44,428 bases of DNA from Sphingomonas sp. Lineage in GTDB: Bacteria > Pseudomonadota > Alphaproteobacteria > Sphingomonadales > Sphingomonadaceae. The notes under the pieces are model-generated. The model searched no databases, had not been told where the DNA came from, and was given only the letters and a program-made list of their open reading frames with translations. A program made the translations under genes and the position numbers. This document shows positions 1-10,601 of this stretch, piece by piece (positions within the stretch are counted from its first letter, which is position 1; every line of letters starts with the position of its first letter). The stretch covers positions 1-44,428 of the forward strand of contig JACDCV010000003.1 of NCBI GenBank assembly GCA_013817375.1, in the 5' to 3' direction.

Positions 1-1081
1 GTTCAAGAAGAACAAGATCGAATGGCTGAAGGGCCAGGCGAGCTTCGAGGACGCGCACAAGGTGAAGGTTGGCGATCGCACTGTCACGGCGAAGGACATT
101 GTCATCGCCACCGGATCGTCGGTCACACCACTGCCGGGCGTGACCGTCGACCAGGAGCGGATCGTCGATTCCACCGGCGCTTTGGAGCTTGGGCAAGTGC
201 CCGAGCATCTCGTCGTCATCGGCGGCGGAGTCATCGGGCTCGAGCTCGGATCGGTGTGGCGGCGCCTTGGCGCGAAGGTGACCGTCGTCGAGTTCCTCGA
301 CCAGATCCTTCCCGGAATGGACGGCGAGGTCCGCAAGGAAGCGAACAAGATCTTCAAAAAGCAGGGTTTCGAATTCAGGCTCGGGACCAAGGTCATCGGC
401 GCCAAAGCCAGTGACGGCGGAGTGACGCTGACGGTGGAGCCTTCAAACGGCGGCGATCCCGAGACCATCGAAGCGAGCCACGTACTGGTGTCGATCGGCC
501 GCCGGCCGAACACCGAAGGCCTCGGCCTCGACAAGGCAAAGCTCGAGCTCAACAAGCGCGGGCAGATCGAAACCGACCATGAATTCCGCACTTCGGTCGA
601 CGGTATCTGGGCGATCGGCGACGTGATCCCGGGGCCGATGCTCGCCCACAAGGCCGAGGATGAAGGCATTGCGGTGGCCGAGAATATCGCCGGCCAGACG
701 GGAATCGTGAATCACGACGTGATCCCCAGCGTCGTCTACACGATGCCCGAGATCGCCGGGGTCGGCCTTACCGAGGAAGAGGCCAAGGACGGCGGCGAGG
801 TGAAGGTCGGCAAGTTCCCGATGCTCGCCAACAGCCGCGCCAAGACCAACAAGGAGCCCGAAGGCTTCGTCAAGGTGATCGCCGACGCCAAGACCGACCG
901 CGTTCTGGGCGTCTGGGTGATCAACTCGGTCGCCGGGACGATGATCGCGCAGGCTGCCCAGGCGATGGAGTTCGGAGCAACGTCGGAAGACATCGCCTAC
1001 ACCTGCCACGCCCACCCGACGCATTCCGAAGCGCTGAAGGAAGCCGCGATGGCGGTGACAGGCAAGCCGATCCACGTCTGA
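1..1081 (+). CDS. lpd: Dihydrolipoyl dehydrogenase, C-terminal part (5' end outside window)
   Basis: Flavoprotein E3 component that reoxidises dihydrolipoamide in 2-oxoacid dehydrogenase complexes and makes NADH. The frame is open from base 2, so the N-terminal FAD-binding segment and the redox-active Cys pair lie upstream and cannot be checked. Visible are the NAD-binding glycine motif VVIGGGVIGLELGS, the second FAD motif (WAIGDV followed by MLAHKAEDEG) and the C-terminal dimerisation domain with the catalytic His-Glu motif HAHPTHSE. The protein ends in a typical basic tail (GKPIHV). The family is about 465 residues, so roughly a quarter is missing. Which complex it serves cannot be told from here. 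Confidence 0.95.
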   Translation, partial: FKKNKIEWLKGQASFEDAHKVKVGDRTVTAKDIVIATGSSVTPLPGVTVDQERIVDSTGALELGQVPEHLVVIGGGVIGLELGSVWRRLGAKVTVVEFLDQILPGMDGEVRKEANKIFKKQGFEFRLGTKVIGAKASDGGVTLTVEPSNGGDPETIEASHVLVSIGRRPNTEGLGLDKAKLELNKRGQIETDHEFRTSVDGIWAIGDVIPGPMLAHKAEDEGIAVAENIAGQTGIVNHDVIPSVVYTMPEIAGVGLTEEEAKDGGEVKVGKFPMLANSRAKTNKEPEGFVKVIADAKTDRVLGVWVINSVAGTMIAQAAQAMEFGATSEDIAYTCHAHPTHSEALKEAAMAVTGKPIHV

Positions 1082-1152
1082 CGGCCAGTTCACGCCGGGC
1101 GAAGGCGGGCGTCCCGCTGGCGACGCCGCAAATCTTGGGCTAGCATTCGCTT

Positions 1153-1782
1153 ATGAGGGGCAAGGAAACAGGAGCGCTGATTGCAGCAGCTATGCTGCTT
1201 GCCTCCTGCGGCCCGAAGACTCTCGTCCTCCCGGAAGAGCCGGTTGACCGAGCGGCAACCTGTGGCGCAGTCGCCGCCGCGTCGGGGCGTTTGGCGACCG
1301 GAGTCGCCGCTCCGCTGCCGCTCGAAGCGATTGGCAAAGTACTCCATTACCCGATGCTCGCTGGCTCTGCCGGCGACAGCTTTTCAACCGACACCGCAAC
1401 GCAGGTGCAAGACCGAATGGCGGAGCTTCAGGACTCGATCGGAGAGGGCAAGTGGCAGGAGCTGATCCCGGCCTGCCAGGCCGCCTTTCCGGCCACGGCC
1501 GTCGACGAGGTGATTCTTCCAGCCGACACGCGCACTGCCCGGCTCGGGTGTGACGAGCTTGGCGACTTCCTTCGTTCGGCGCTCAAGGTGCAGGAGGAAT
1601 ATGCCAAGGAGCTGGGCGAGTATCGACGGCTCAGCAATGAGTTCGAGCGCAGGGCCGGCGGACGCAGCAGCGGCTCGAGCCGGGCCGCAGCCAAAAACGA
1701 GCAGGACAAAGCCTTGGCGACGATGGTCAAGGCCGGCCCGCCGGTAGCGGTAATGCGGCAATGCCTGAAGCGCTTCGGCTGA
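1153..1782 (+). CDS. Putative lipoprotein, unknown function
   Basis: A 209-residue protein that I do not recognise. It begins with a short basic segment and a hydrophobic stretch ending in a lipobox (LASC, Cys19), so it is predicted to be a signal-peptidase-II-processed lipoprotein. The remainder is soluble, with several further cysteines (CGAV, IPACQ, LGCDE, RQCLK) that could form disulfides in the periplasm. A polar Ser/Gly/Arg-rich linker lies near residues 160-180. The start is the first ATG after lpd and gives a clean signal sequence. It stands 71 nt after lpd and 16 nt before the PepSY gene, so it may be cotranscribed with the latter. Confidence 0.7.
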   Translation: MRGKETGALIAAAMLLASCGPKTLVLPEEPVDRAATCGAVAAASGRLATGVAAPLPLEAIGKVLHYPMLAGSAGDSFSTDTATQVQDRMAELQDSIGEGKWQELIPACQAAFPATAVDEVILPADTRTARLGCDELGDFLRSALKVQEEYAKELGEYRRLSNEFERRAGGRSSGSSRAAAKNEQDKALATMVKAGPPVAVMRQCLKRFG

Positions 1783-1798
1783 CTCACGGGATCAATCA

Positions 1799-2488
1799 AT
1801 GAGACTTCGCTCAACCCTTCGCCGATGGCACATCTGGCTCGGCTGGATCGTCGGGATTCCATTCCTGTTTTGGGTGATTTCGGGACTGGTGATGGTCATC
1901 CGGCCGATCGAAGAAGTGCGCGGGACCGATCTCCTGAGCGAACCGCGGCCGGTGCAGCTCCTGTCCGCTCCCGTGCCACCGATAATTGAAGGCATATCGC
2001 TGCGATCACTCACGCTCGAGCAACGCGCTTCCGGCCCTCGCTGGGTCGCCACCCTGCCCGATGGGACGAAGCGCTCGGCGGACCCGGCAAGTGGCGCCTG
2101 GCTGCCCGAGGTCGCAGCCGTCGGCGCAGCGGCGGAAGTAACGACTCGATACACCGGCCCGGCAAGCGTCGAGAGCGTCAAACGCACCGACGCCGACAAT
2201 CCGCCGCTCGACCTTCGCCGCGAAATCCCGGCCTGGCAGGTGAAGATGGACGACGGTACGCACTTTTATGTCGATGCCCGAACCGGCGAGATCGCCGCCA
2301 CCCGCACTCGCTTCTGGCGGATCTACGACTGGATGTGGGGGCTCCACATCATGGACCTGAAAACCCGCGAGGACACCCACAACCCGCTGATCATCGGCTT
2401 TGCGATCGTCGCGCTGGTGACGACCATCCTGGCGTTGATCATGCTTCCGCTGACGATCAGGCGCCGTCGGCGGAAAGGCTCAGAATAG
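1799..2488 (+). CDS. PepSY domain membrane protein
   Basis: A 229-residue protein with an N-terminal membrane anchor (about residues 14-35, WLGWIVGIPFLFWVISGLVM) and a second membrane segment near the C-terminus (about 195-220) followed by a very basic RRRRRK tail. The central periplasmic part carries two PepSY-like stretches; the second contains DDGTHFYVDARTGEIAA, the usual end of a PepSY unit, followed by an RIYDWMWGLHIMD segment typical of PepSY-associated TM proteins. Such proteins are linked to metal or redox reductases and peptidase inhibition, but no substrate can be assigned. Its last 9 nt overlap the convergent sppA 3' end. Confidence 0.75.
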   Translation: MRLRSTLRRWHIWLGWIVGIPFLFWVISGLVMVIRPIEEVRGTDLLSEPRPVQLLSAPVPPIIEGISLRSLTLEQRASGPRWVATLPDGTKRSADPASGAWLPEVAAVGAAAEVTTRYTGPASVESVKRTDADNPPLDLRREIPAWQVKMDDGTHFYVDARTGEIAATRTRFWRIYDWMWGLHIMDLKTREDTHNPLIIGFAIVALVTTILALIMLPLTIRRRRRKGSE

Positions 2489-4333
2489 CCACGCCCTCAA
2501 CGCTGCCATGAAGCTGAGATCCTCTGCCTTCACCCGCGCCGGGGCGCTTGACGGGCATTCGAGGCAACGCACCTGAATGCGCGGTCCAGCGAGGATCGAC
2601 CGAAGGTCGGTGAGCGCGCTGACGAGACTGGTGTCGGGGCTGAGCACCGCGAACGCATCCTGCGGCGGCGCCGGGCTCGCCTGGTCATTGGCGAGAAGCT
2701 CCAGAATCTGCTCCTCGAAGCTTACGGGCCGCTCGAGATATCGCACCTTGTCCTGCGGATCGGTGATTTTCGCGAGCTCGCCCGCCTTTGCGATTGCCTC
2801 CTCCATTCCGCCGAAACCGTCGACCAGGCCGAGCTGGCGCGCAGTCCCGCCGTCCCACACCCGCCCCTGGGCGATCTGGTCGATGGCGGCAGGAGGCTTC
2901 TTGCGCGATTGGGCGACGATGGCGAGGAACCGCTGGTAGACCGAATTGACGCCGGCCTGGAGGAATTGGTCCGCCTGTTCAGAAGGCCCGTTCAGAAGGT
3001 CCGGCTCCCCGGACAATGGGGTGGTCTTGATGCCGTCGGCGCCGAGCCCGAGCTTCTGGAGCGTGCCCTCGAAACTTGGAAGGATTCCGAATACTCCGAT
3101 GGAGCCCGTCACGGTCGACGGCTCGGCGTAGATGAAATCGGCGGGGGTCGAGACCCAATAGCCGCCGGATGCAGCGACATTGCCCATTGAAACCACTATC
3201 GGCATGTCGCGCCGCTTGGCGTTGAGGATCGCCTGGCGGATCCGCTCCGACGCAAGTACCGAACCGCCGGGGCTGTCGACGCGCACCACCAGCGCCTCCA
3301 GCCCGCCCTTTCGGACAGCCTTTTCGATGATTGCGGCGATACTGTCGCCGCCGGCGGTGCCCGCTGACGCCTGGCCGTCGACGATCATGCCGGCGACCGT
3401 CACCACCCCGATCGACCCGCTGTCATCATCGCTGACGCTGTCGTTGACATAAGCAGCGAGCTTGATTCGCTTGTATCCCGTTTCCTCATCTTCGCCGCCG
3501 AGTTCGGCGAGCCGCGCTTCGAAAGCGTCGCGGGTGGCGATCTTGTCGACCAGTCCCAAACCGATCGCGGCCCGGCTGAGCTCACCCCCGGCGGCGTTCA
3601 AGGCGCCCACCGGATCGCGCATATAGGGGTCGATTTTCGCCTTGGGCCGGTTCTTGGCAACCGCCTCGCGCCAGCTTTCGAGGAGCGCGCCGCCCAGCGC
3701 CTGGGCATTCTGCTCCGCCTCTGGCGACATGTCGTTGCGGATGAACGGCTCGACCGCTGCCTTGTGGGTGCCAACCCGGTAGACGTTCGGAGTGATTCCC
3801 AGCTTGTCGAGCAAGCCCTTGTAATAGAGGTTGTTTCCGCCCGGCCCGGCGATTGCCACCGCGCCCAGCGGATCGAGCCAGATTTCCGAAGCCGCCGAGG
3901 CGACCATGTAGCTGTCGTCGCCATAAGCGGGAGAATAAGCGATCACCTGCTTGCCCGACTCGCGGACCCTGCGAACCGCCTCGGCAAGGTCGATCATCGC
4001 CACCTGGCCGCCGCCGGTGAAGCGCTCCAGGTCCAATGCCACCGCCTTCACTCGATCGTCCTCGCGCGCTGCGTCGAGCGCTGCGACAAGGTCGCGGAGC
4101 CGGTATTCGCGGGTCGCCGCAGTCCCGCCGGATGCGAGTTCGGTCAAACCGGGCTTGCTCGGCTGCTCGACGACCGCTCCTTCAAGCTCGAACGCGAGGA
4201 TCCCGTCCTTCACCGGCGCCGGCCGCGAGGACAGGCCTGCGTAGATCAGGCCAAAGAACAGCAGCATGAAGATGAGGACGAGGACGTCCTTGACCCCGAC
4301 CAGCAGCTTCCAGATTGCCCGTGCAAATTTCAT
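2480..4333 (-). CDS. sppA: Signal peptide peptidase SppA, 67K type
   Basis: Membrane-bound serine protease that degrades cleaved signal peptides. There is one N-terminal transmembrane segment (about residues 14-35) and then two tandem ClpP/crotonase-like S49 domains, as expected for the long (about 600 aa) type. The general-base Lys is expected in NLYYKGLLDKLG in the first domain, and the nucleophile Ser in NVAASGGYWVS in the second. The ATG at 4333 is chosen over an in-frame GTG nine bases upstream because GAGGTG sits 6 nt before it. The product is 617 residues. It converges on the PepSY gene and diverges from the MATE gene. Confidence 0.92.
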   Translation of the reverse strand: MKFARAIWKLLVGVKDVLVLIFMLLFFGLIYAGLSSRPAPVKDGILAFELEGAVVEQPSKPGLTELASGGTAATREYRLRDLVAALDAAREDDRVKAVALDLERFTGGGQVAMIDLAEAVRRVRESGKQVIAYSPAYGDDSYMVASAASEIWLDPLGAVAIAGPGGNNLYYKGLLDKLGITPNVYRVGTHKAAVEPFIRNDMSPEAEQNAQALGGALLESWREAVAKNRPKAKIDPYMRDPVGALNAAGGELSRAAIGLGLVDKIATRDAFEARLAELGGEDEETGYKRIKLAAYVNDSVSDDDSGSIGVVTVAGMIVDGQASAGTAGGDSIAAIIEKAVRKGGLEALVVRVDSPGGSVLASERIRQAILNAKRRDMPIVVSMGNVAASGGYWVSTPADFIYAEPSTVTGSIGVFGILPSFEGTLQKLGLGADGIKTTPLSGEPDLLNGPSEQADQFLQAGVNSVYQRFLAIVAQSRKKPPAAIDQIAQGRVWDGGTARQLGLVDGFGGMEEAIAKAGELAKITDPQDKVRYLERPVSFEEQILELLANDQASPAPPQDAFAVLSPDTSLVSALTDLRSILAGPRIQVRCLECPSSAPARVKAEDLSFMAALRAWLF

Positions 4334-4422
4334 GTGTTTCACCTCGTTGCAGCTGAGCTAGCCGAGGGTTGCCGACGCCGCCAAATCTTTTCGACGGGCG
4401 GGCGCACGGCTAGGGGCGCCCA

Positions 4423-5814
4423 ATGACGATTGCGACCAACACACGCATAAGCGACCTGACGCCGTGGAGGAGCGAGCTTCGCTCCACGTTGGCGCTTGCC
4501 TGGCCGCTGATCGTCGCCAACCTCACCCACCAGGCGATCCAGGCAACCGACGTGCTCCTGCTCGGCCGCCTCGGCGCGACGGAACTCGCCGCAGCGACGC
4601 TGGCTCTAAACCTCACCTTCACCTTCAATGTCCTGTTGCTGGGCCTTCTGCTCGCCTCGTCGCCGATGATGGCGACCGCTCTCGGCAAGCGAGCGAACGC
4701 GATCCGCGAGGTCCGGCGGACGTTTCGCGCCGGAATGTGGCTTTTGGCGATTGCGATGCCGCCATATTGGCTTCTGCTTTGGCACTCGGAACCGGTCATG
4801 CTCGCGCTCGGCCAGCCGGCGGAGTTGGCGCAAGCGGGCCAAAGCTACCTTCGAGCCTATATGTGGTGCACGGCGCCGTGGCTTTTGTTTCAGCTGCTTC
4901 GCAATTTCGTCGCGGCGCTGGAGCGGCCGGCGGTCGTGCTCTGGCTGAGCTTCGCGGCAATCGCGCTCAACGCGCTGCTGAGCTGGGCGCTGATATTCGG
5001 GAAATTGGGGATGCCGGCGCTGGGCGTTGCCGGGGCCGGTCTCGGAAGCACGCTGACGTGGCTGATCGCAACGGCCGCACTGATCCTGGTCGTCCAGGGC
5101 GACCGCCAGTTTCGACGATTCCATTTGTTCGGCCGCTTCTGGCGCCTCGATTACGAGCGCACGGTGGAAATGGTCCGGCTCGGCTGGCCGATCGGAATCA
5201 CGATGGCGCTTGAGATGGGCGTGTTCGCCTTGGCGGCGGTCTTCATGGGTTGGATCGGTACGCCGGCCGTCGCCGCGCATGCAGTTGCTCTTCAGATAGC
5301 CGCCTTCACCTTCATGGTGCCCCTCGGAGTGGGCCAGGCAGCGACGGTGCGTGTCGCCCGAGCGCTCGGCAAAGGCGACTTGGCCGGAATCACTCGCGCC
5401 GGCTGGACCTCCTGGGGGCTTGGCGTCGGATTCATGGCGGCAATGGCGCTATTGATGTGGCTCTTCCCGAGCGAACTCGTCGGGCTGTTCTTCGGTCCGA
5501 CCGTGGGATCGGAGACTCGCGACCTTGCGATTGCCTTCCTTGCGGTCGCGGCCGCCTTCCAGATCGCCGACGGGGCGCAGGTGATCGGCGCCGGAATGCT
5601 TCGCGGCCTCCACGACACGCGCTGGCCACTGGTCTTCGCGCTGGGCGGTTACTGGCTGTTCGGCCTCGGCATCGGCACCTGGCTGGCGTTCGGGCGCGAC
5701 TGGAAAGGGGTCGGGATCTGGGTTGGCCTGGCAAGCGGGCTCGCTTTGGTCGGCGTCCTGATGCTCGGGCGCTGGATTCTTCGGGAGCGGCTCGGCCTCA
5801 CCCGGGCAGCCTAG
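4423..5814 (+). CDS. MATE family efflux transporter
   Basis: A 463-residue polytopic membrane protein with about 12 hydrophobic segments arranged as two homologous halves, as in MATE (NorM/DinF-like) Na+ or H+ coupled drug exporters. Family-typical stretches include ATDVLLLGRLGATELAA near the N-terminus and GVAGAGLGSTL before the second half. The ATG is preceded by only a weak ribosome site. It is divergently transcribed from sppA across an 89-nt gap and followed by the groES promoter region. Substrate is unknown. Confidence 0.9.
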   Translation: MTIATNTRISDLTPWRSELRSTLALAWPLIVANLTHQAIQATDVLLLGRLGATELAAATLALNLTFTFNVLLLGLLLASSPMMATALGKRANAIREVRRTFRAGMWLLAIAMPPYWLLLWHSEPVMLALGQPAELAQAGQSYLRAYMWCTAPWLLFQLLRNFVAALERPAVVLWLSFAAIALNALLSWALIFGKLGMPALGVAGAGLGSTLTWLIATAALILVVQGDRQFRRFHLFGRFWRLDYERTVEMVRLGWPIGITMALEMGVFALAAVFMGWIGTPAVAAHAVALQIAAFTFMVPLGVGQAATVRVARALGKGDLAGITRAGWTSWGLGVGFMAAMALLMWLFPSELVGLFFGPTVGSETRDLAIAFLAVAAAFQIADGAQVIGAGMLRGLHDTRWPLVFALGGYWLFGLGIGTWLAFGRDWKGVGIWVGLASGLALVGVLMLGRWILRERLGLTRAA

Positions 5815-5863
5815 CTTGGGCGCCAGCTGCCGGCCCCACTAAAATATCGTTCCAGTGCACCTG

Positions 5864-5892
5864 TTGACGGATGATGGGTGCACAACCATATC
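5864..5892 (+). promoter_or_regulatory. Probable groESL promoter
   Basis: TTGACG at 5864-5869 and a CCATAT element at 5886-5891 lie directly upstream of the CIRCE operator. TTGACG fits a sigma-70 -35 box. CCATAT also resembles the -10 element of heat-shock (RpoH) promoters, so dual or RpoH control is possible. Spacing is about 16 nt. Assigned by motif only. Confidence 0.5.
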
Positions 5893-5902
5893 CCCGCTGT
5901 CG

Positions 5903-5929
5903 CTGGCACTCTTGGACCGAGAGTGCCAG
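5903..5929 (+). promoter_or_regulatory. CIRCE operator (HrcA binding site)
   Basis: A perfect inverted repeat, CTGGCACTC, nine bases, GAGTGCCAG, 36 nt before the groES ATG. It matches the CIRCE consensus (TTAGCACTC-N9-GAGTGCTAA) at seven of nine bases per arm, with both changes at the ends and compensated between the arms. CIRCE is bound by the HrcA repressor in non-stressed cells. hrcA itself is not in this window. Confidence 0.93.
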
Positions 5930-5965
5930 AACACCAGGTTCAACATAGCAAATAGGGACTATAAC

Positions 5966-6253
5966 ATGGGCTTCAGGCCGCTTCATGACCGAGTCCTCGT
6001 CCGCAGGGTCGAGGCCGAAGAAAAGACTGCTGGCGGGATCATCATCCCCGACAGCGCGCAGGAAAAGCCGCAGGAGGGTGAAGTGCTCTCCGTCGGTTCC
6101 GGCAACCGCGACGAAGCGGGCAAGCTGGTTCCGCTGGACGTCAAGGACGGCGATCGAATTCTGTTCGGCAAATGGTCCGGCACCGAGGTCAAGATCGACG
6201 GCGAAGACCTGATCATCATGAAGGAAAGCGACATTTTGGGAGTCGTTGGCTGA
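5966..6253 (+). CDS. groES: Co-chaperonin GroES
   Basis: A 95-residue co-chaperonin, the normal family length, that caps GroEL. The sequence begins [14 protein letters not shown] and contains the mobile-loop region [18 protein letters not shown] and the roof-loop region [10 protein letters not shown]. The frame is open further upstream, but the ATG at 5966 is chosen because it gives the family N-terminus and lies after the CIRCE element and promoter. First gene of the groES-groEL operon, with the partner 95 nt downstream. Confidence 0.97.
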   Translation: MGFRPLHDRVLVRRVEAEEKTAGGIIIPDSAQEKPQEGEVLSVGSGNRDEAGKLVPLDVKDGDRILFGKWSGTEVKIDGEDLIIMKESDILGVVG

Positions 6254-6264
6254 GGCCAGCGAAG

Positions 6265-6330
6265 CTCGACCCCGGCGCGAGGCCGGGGCCAGTCAAACTC
6301 AAATCTCGACCCCGGTCCTTTCCGGGGCAC
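6265..6330 (+). repeat. Palindromic repeat element between groES and groEL
   Basis: Two hairpins in the same orientation, each beginning CTCGACCCCGG. Their arms are CCCCGGC/GCCGGGG at 6270-6288 and CCCCGG/CCGGGG at 6310-6327, joined by a 21-nt AT-richer spacer. In reverse complement the unit starts GTGCCCC and runs hairpin, spacer, hairpin, the same architecture as the element inside murD at 41904-42001. It lies in the transcribed groESL intercistronic region just before the groEL ribosome site (AAGGAA). Confidence 0.65.
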
Positions 6331-6336
6331 AAATAA

Positions 6337-7992
<1,656 letters not shown>

Positions 7993-8019
7993 AGTCTGCC
8001 CACGCTCAGTTGAAAATAC

Positions 8020-8050
8020 GGGCCGGGGGAGCGATCTTCCGGCCCTTTTT
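8020..8050 (+). terminator. Rho-independent terminator of groESL
   Basis: An 11-bp stem (GGGCCGG plus GGGA paired with TCTT plus CCGGCCC, including two G-T wobbles) closed by a GCGA tetraloop and followed by TTTTT at 8046-8050. It sits between groEL and the convergent M20 peptidase gene. Confidence 0.93.
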
Positions 8051-8057
8051 CTAGCCC

Positions 8058-9440
8058 CTAGCCGGCAAGGCGGCGGAGCAGCTCCTCCCAGATCGGCACC
8101 TGGCCGTGGAAGCCTTCGATCAGCACGCGCTCGTCAAGCCCGTGCGCTCCCGACGATTCGCCCAGGACACCCCACAGCCCGCCGGCGCCATAGACTGGAA
8201 TTCCGACGGCTCGGAGGTGGGCTCCATCGGTCGCTCCGGCCGACATGACCGGAACGATCTGGACATTGGGGAAGCGGGTGGCAACGGCGGCCCGATAGGC
8301 CTCGGTCACATCCTCGCGCATTGGCGAGGGCGCGGTTTCCGGGGTCGTGGATGCCTCGTCGGTGGTCACGGTCACGTCGGGGCCGGCGATCGCCTGAAGT
8401 TGCTGCCGAACCGTCTCGATCTTCACTCCGGGGAAGATCCGGCAGTTGACGTTCGCTTCGGCGCGCTGCGGCAGCGCATTGGGTGCATGCCCGCCCGACA
8501 ATTGGGTCGCGACGCAGCGGGTGCGGGTGTAGCCGGGGGCGTTGGCTTCCAGCAGGTCGGCGGTCTCGCGGTCCTGTGGATTGCTCAACCATTTGCGCAC
8601 CAGTTCGCCGTAGCGGCCTTTGTCGTCGGCTGCGATCCGTCCGAAATATGCGCGCGTCGCATCATTGATCTTCGGCTCGAAGCGATAGTCTTCAAGCCGC
8701 TCGAGCGCGCCGGTCAGCGCATAGATCGCATTGTCGGGCCGCGGCGAGGAGCTGTGGCCGCCCTTGTTGGTCGCGACGAACTTGTAGTCGGCATAGGTCT
8801 TCTCGGCGATCTGCATGTAGAAGGCGTCGATCCGGCCATCCTTGTAAACGGTGCCTCCCCCGGCATCACCGTTGAGCACATATTCGGCGTCGATCAGGTC
8901 GCGCCACTCGGTCGCGGCGCGGCGCACCGAGTTCATGTTGGTCTCTTCGTCGCCGGTGAACAGGACGATGATGTCGCGGGTCGGCTGAAACCCGGAGCGC
9001 TTCAGTTCCTGCAGTGCAAGCACTATCCCGGTCAGAGCCGCCTTGTTGTCGCTGGCGCCGCGGCCAAGATAATAGCCGTCCTGCTCGCGAAGCTCGAACG
9101 GCGGGTTCTTCCAGTCGGCCGGATTGGCTTCGACGACGTCCATGTGGGCGAGCAGCAGGATCGGCTTCTTCCCGCTTGGCCGAGCCGCCGGCCAGCGAGC
9201 TATCAGGGTCTGGGTGCCGTCATGGTCCTTTACCACCACATTGGTGATCCCCGCCTTCCGGAATTCGGCGGTCAGAAGCCTGGTGAGCTTCCGGAACTCG
9301 TCGATCCGGCCGTAGACGGTGGGCGTTTCGACCACTTTTTCGAACAGGTCGCGCTCGGCCGCGCGCCGGGCATCGTTCGCCGGCTGCGCCGCAGCAGCAG
9401 TGGAAAGCAGAGCCGAGATGATGAAGCCGCGAACCAGCAT
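8058..9440 (-). CDS. Exported M20 family metallopeptidase
   Basis: A 460-residue zinc-dependent exopeptidase or amidohydrolase of the M20/M25/M40 family. An N-terminal signal peptide (residues 1 to about 18, ending AAAAQ) predicts periplasmic location. Metal and catalytic residues are visible: His99 and Asp101 in LAHMDVVE, Asp131 in GRGASDNK, and Glu165-Glu166 in FTGDEETN, with the family-typical C-terminal His in GAHGLDERV. The dimerisation lid domain lies in the middle (about residues 215-340). Substrate cannot be assigned; relatives cleave dipeptides or N-acylated amino acids. It lies 51 nt downstream of zapE on the same strand. Confidence 0.9.
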   Translation of the reverse strand: MLVRGFIISALLSTAAAAQPANDARRAAERDLFEKVVETPTVYGRIDEFRKLTRLLTAEFRKAGITNVVVKDHDGTQTLIARWPAARPSGKKPILLLAHMDVVEANPADWKNPPFELREQDGYYLGRGASDNKAALTGIVLALQELKRSGFQPTRDIIVLFTGDEETNMNSVRRAATEWRDLIDAEYVLNGDAGGGTVYKDGRIDAFYMQIAEKTYADYKFVATNKGGHSSSPRPDNAIYALTGALERLEDYRFEPKINDATRAYFGRIAADDKGRYGELVRKWLSNPQDRETADLLEANAPGYTRTRCVATQLSGGHAPNALPQRAEANVNCRIFPGVKIETVRQQLQAIAGPDVTVTTDEASTTPETAPSPMREDVTEAYRAAVATRFPNVQIVPVMSAGATDGAHLRAVGIPVYGAGGLWGVLGESSGAHGLDERVLIEGFHGQVPIWEELLRRLAG

Positions 9441-9491
9441 GTCTGAAATCCCCCGATAGATTGCGTCAGGCTAGGGCGCGCCCAAGCGCCG

Positions 9492-10601
9492 TCAAGCGGC
9501 GAGGCCGTGCCCCTCGGCCAGATAGTCGGCGCTTCGCATCTCCTCCAGGCGACTGACGGTGCGCTGGAACTCGAAGCTGCCGTCTCCCGCAGGGTAAAGT
9601 TCCGCGGGCTGCGCATCGGCCGCTGCGAGCAGTTTCACGCGATGCTCGTAGAGTGCGTCGATCAAGGTCACGAACCGCGCCGCTTCGTTGCGCATGTCGC
9701 GGCTCATCACCGGAATTCCGACGATAATGACCGTATGGTAGCGCTGGGCGATGGCCAGATAATCGGCCGCGCCGCGCGCTTCGCCGCACAATCGCTTGAA
9801 CGAGAAGACCGCTACACCCTTGAGGCTCTTGGGCACGTGGAGAGTGCGCGCGCCGGCAACGTCGAGCTCCTCGCTCGGAACCCTGGCGCGGTCCTCGACC
9901 GGATAATCGGTCAGCTTGAAGAAGGCCTGGCTCAGCGCCGCGGTCGCTTGCCGTCCGTTCGGCACGTGCCACACCTGGATTCCCGAAAGCCGGTCGAGCC
10001 GGTAATCGGTGGGGCCGTTGACCTCGACGACGTCGAACCGGCTTTCGACCGTTGCGATGAACGGCAGGAACAGCTCGCGGTTGAGCCCGTCCTCGTAAAG
10101 GTCGGCGGGAGGCCTGTTCGACGTAGCTATTACCCGCACCCCGCGCTCCAGGAGCTTGTCGAACAAGCGCGACAGGATCATCGCGTCGGCGGGGTTGGTT
10201 ACCTGCATTTCGTCGAAGGCGAGCAGTTTGGCCTCGCTGGCGATCGTTTCGGCAAGCTCGTCCAGCGGGTCGCCCTCCTCACTCTCCCGCGCCACCTTCA
10301 GCCGCTTGTGGGTTTGGAGCATGAAGGCGTGGAAATGCACCCGCCGCTTGGGCTCGGACGGAATTGCGTCGAACGCCAGGTCCATCAGCATCGACTTGCC
10401 GCGCCCGACCCCGCCCCAGAGATAAACTCCGCATGTGCCGCCGCTGCGCCTTCCGAACAGTCCGAGGAAACCACGGCTGCTGCTGGACAAAGCGGAGGCC
10501 AGCCGGTCGAGCGCCTCGACTGCCCGCTGCTGCGCCGCGTCGGGCTTGAGCTCGCCGCCCGAGACGAGCTGCGCATAGGCACGGCCGACAGGGCCGCTCA
10601 T
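9492..10601 (-). CDS. zapE: Cell division protein ZapE (AFG1-like ATPase)
   Basis: A 369-residue P-loop ATPase of the AFG1/ZapE family, which binds FtsZ and modulates the Z ring. Walker A is GGVGRGKS (residues 63-70) and Walker B is LLAFDEMQV. The conserved block VTNPADAMILSRLF follows, as does an ATSNRPP sensor-like motif. The frame stays open upstream, but the ATG at 10601 is chosen because it overlaps the thioesterase stop as ATGA and gives the family N-terminus ([12 protein letters not shown]). Third gene of sdhB-thioesterase-zapE. Confidence 0.93.
   Translation of the reverse strand: MSGPVGRAYAQLVSGGELKPDAAQQRAVEALDRLASALSSSSRGFLGLFGRRSGGTCGVYLWGGVGRGKSMLMDLAFDAIPSEPKRRVHFHAFMLQTHKRLKVARESEEGDPLDELAETIASEAKLLAFDEMQVTNPADAMILSRLFDKLLERGVRVIATSNRPPADLYEDGLNRELFLPFIATVESRFDVVEVNGPTDYRLDRLSGIQVWHVPNGRQATAALSQAFFKLTDYPVEDRARVPSEELDVAGARTLHVPKSLKGVAVFSFKRLCGEARGAADYLAIAQRYHTVIIVGIPVMSRDMRNEAARFVTLIDALYEHRVKLLAAADAQPAELYPAGDGSFEFQRTVSRLEEMRSADYLAEGHGLAA

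Noticed and set aside
8106-9446. A 446-codon plus-strand frame opposite the M20 peptidase
   Set aside because: The minus-strand protein has signal peptide and zinc ligands; the plus-strand one has low-complexity sequence only.
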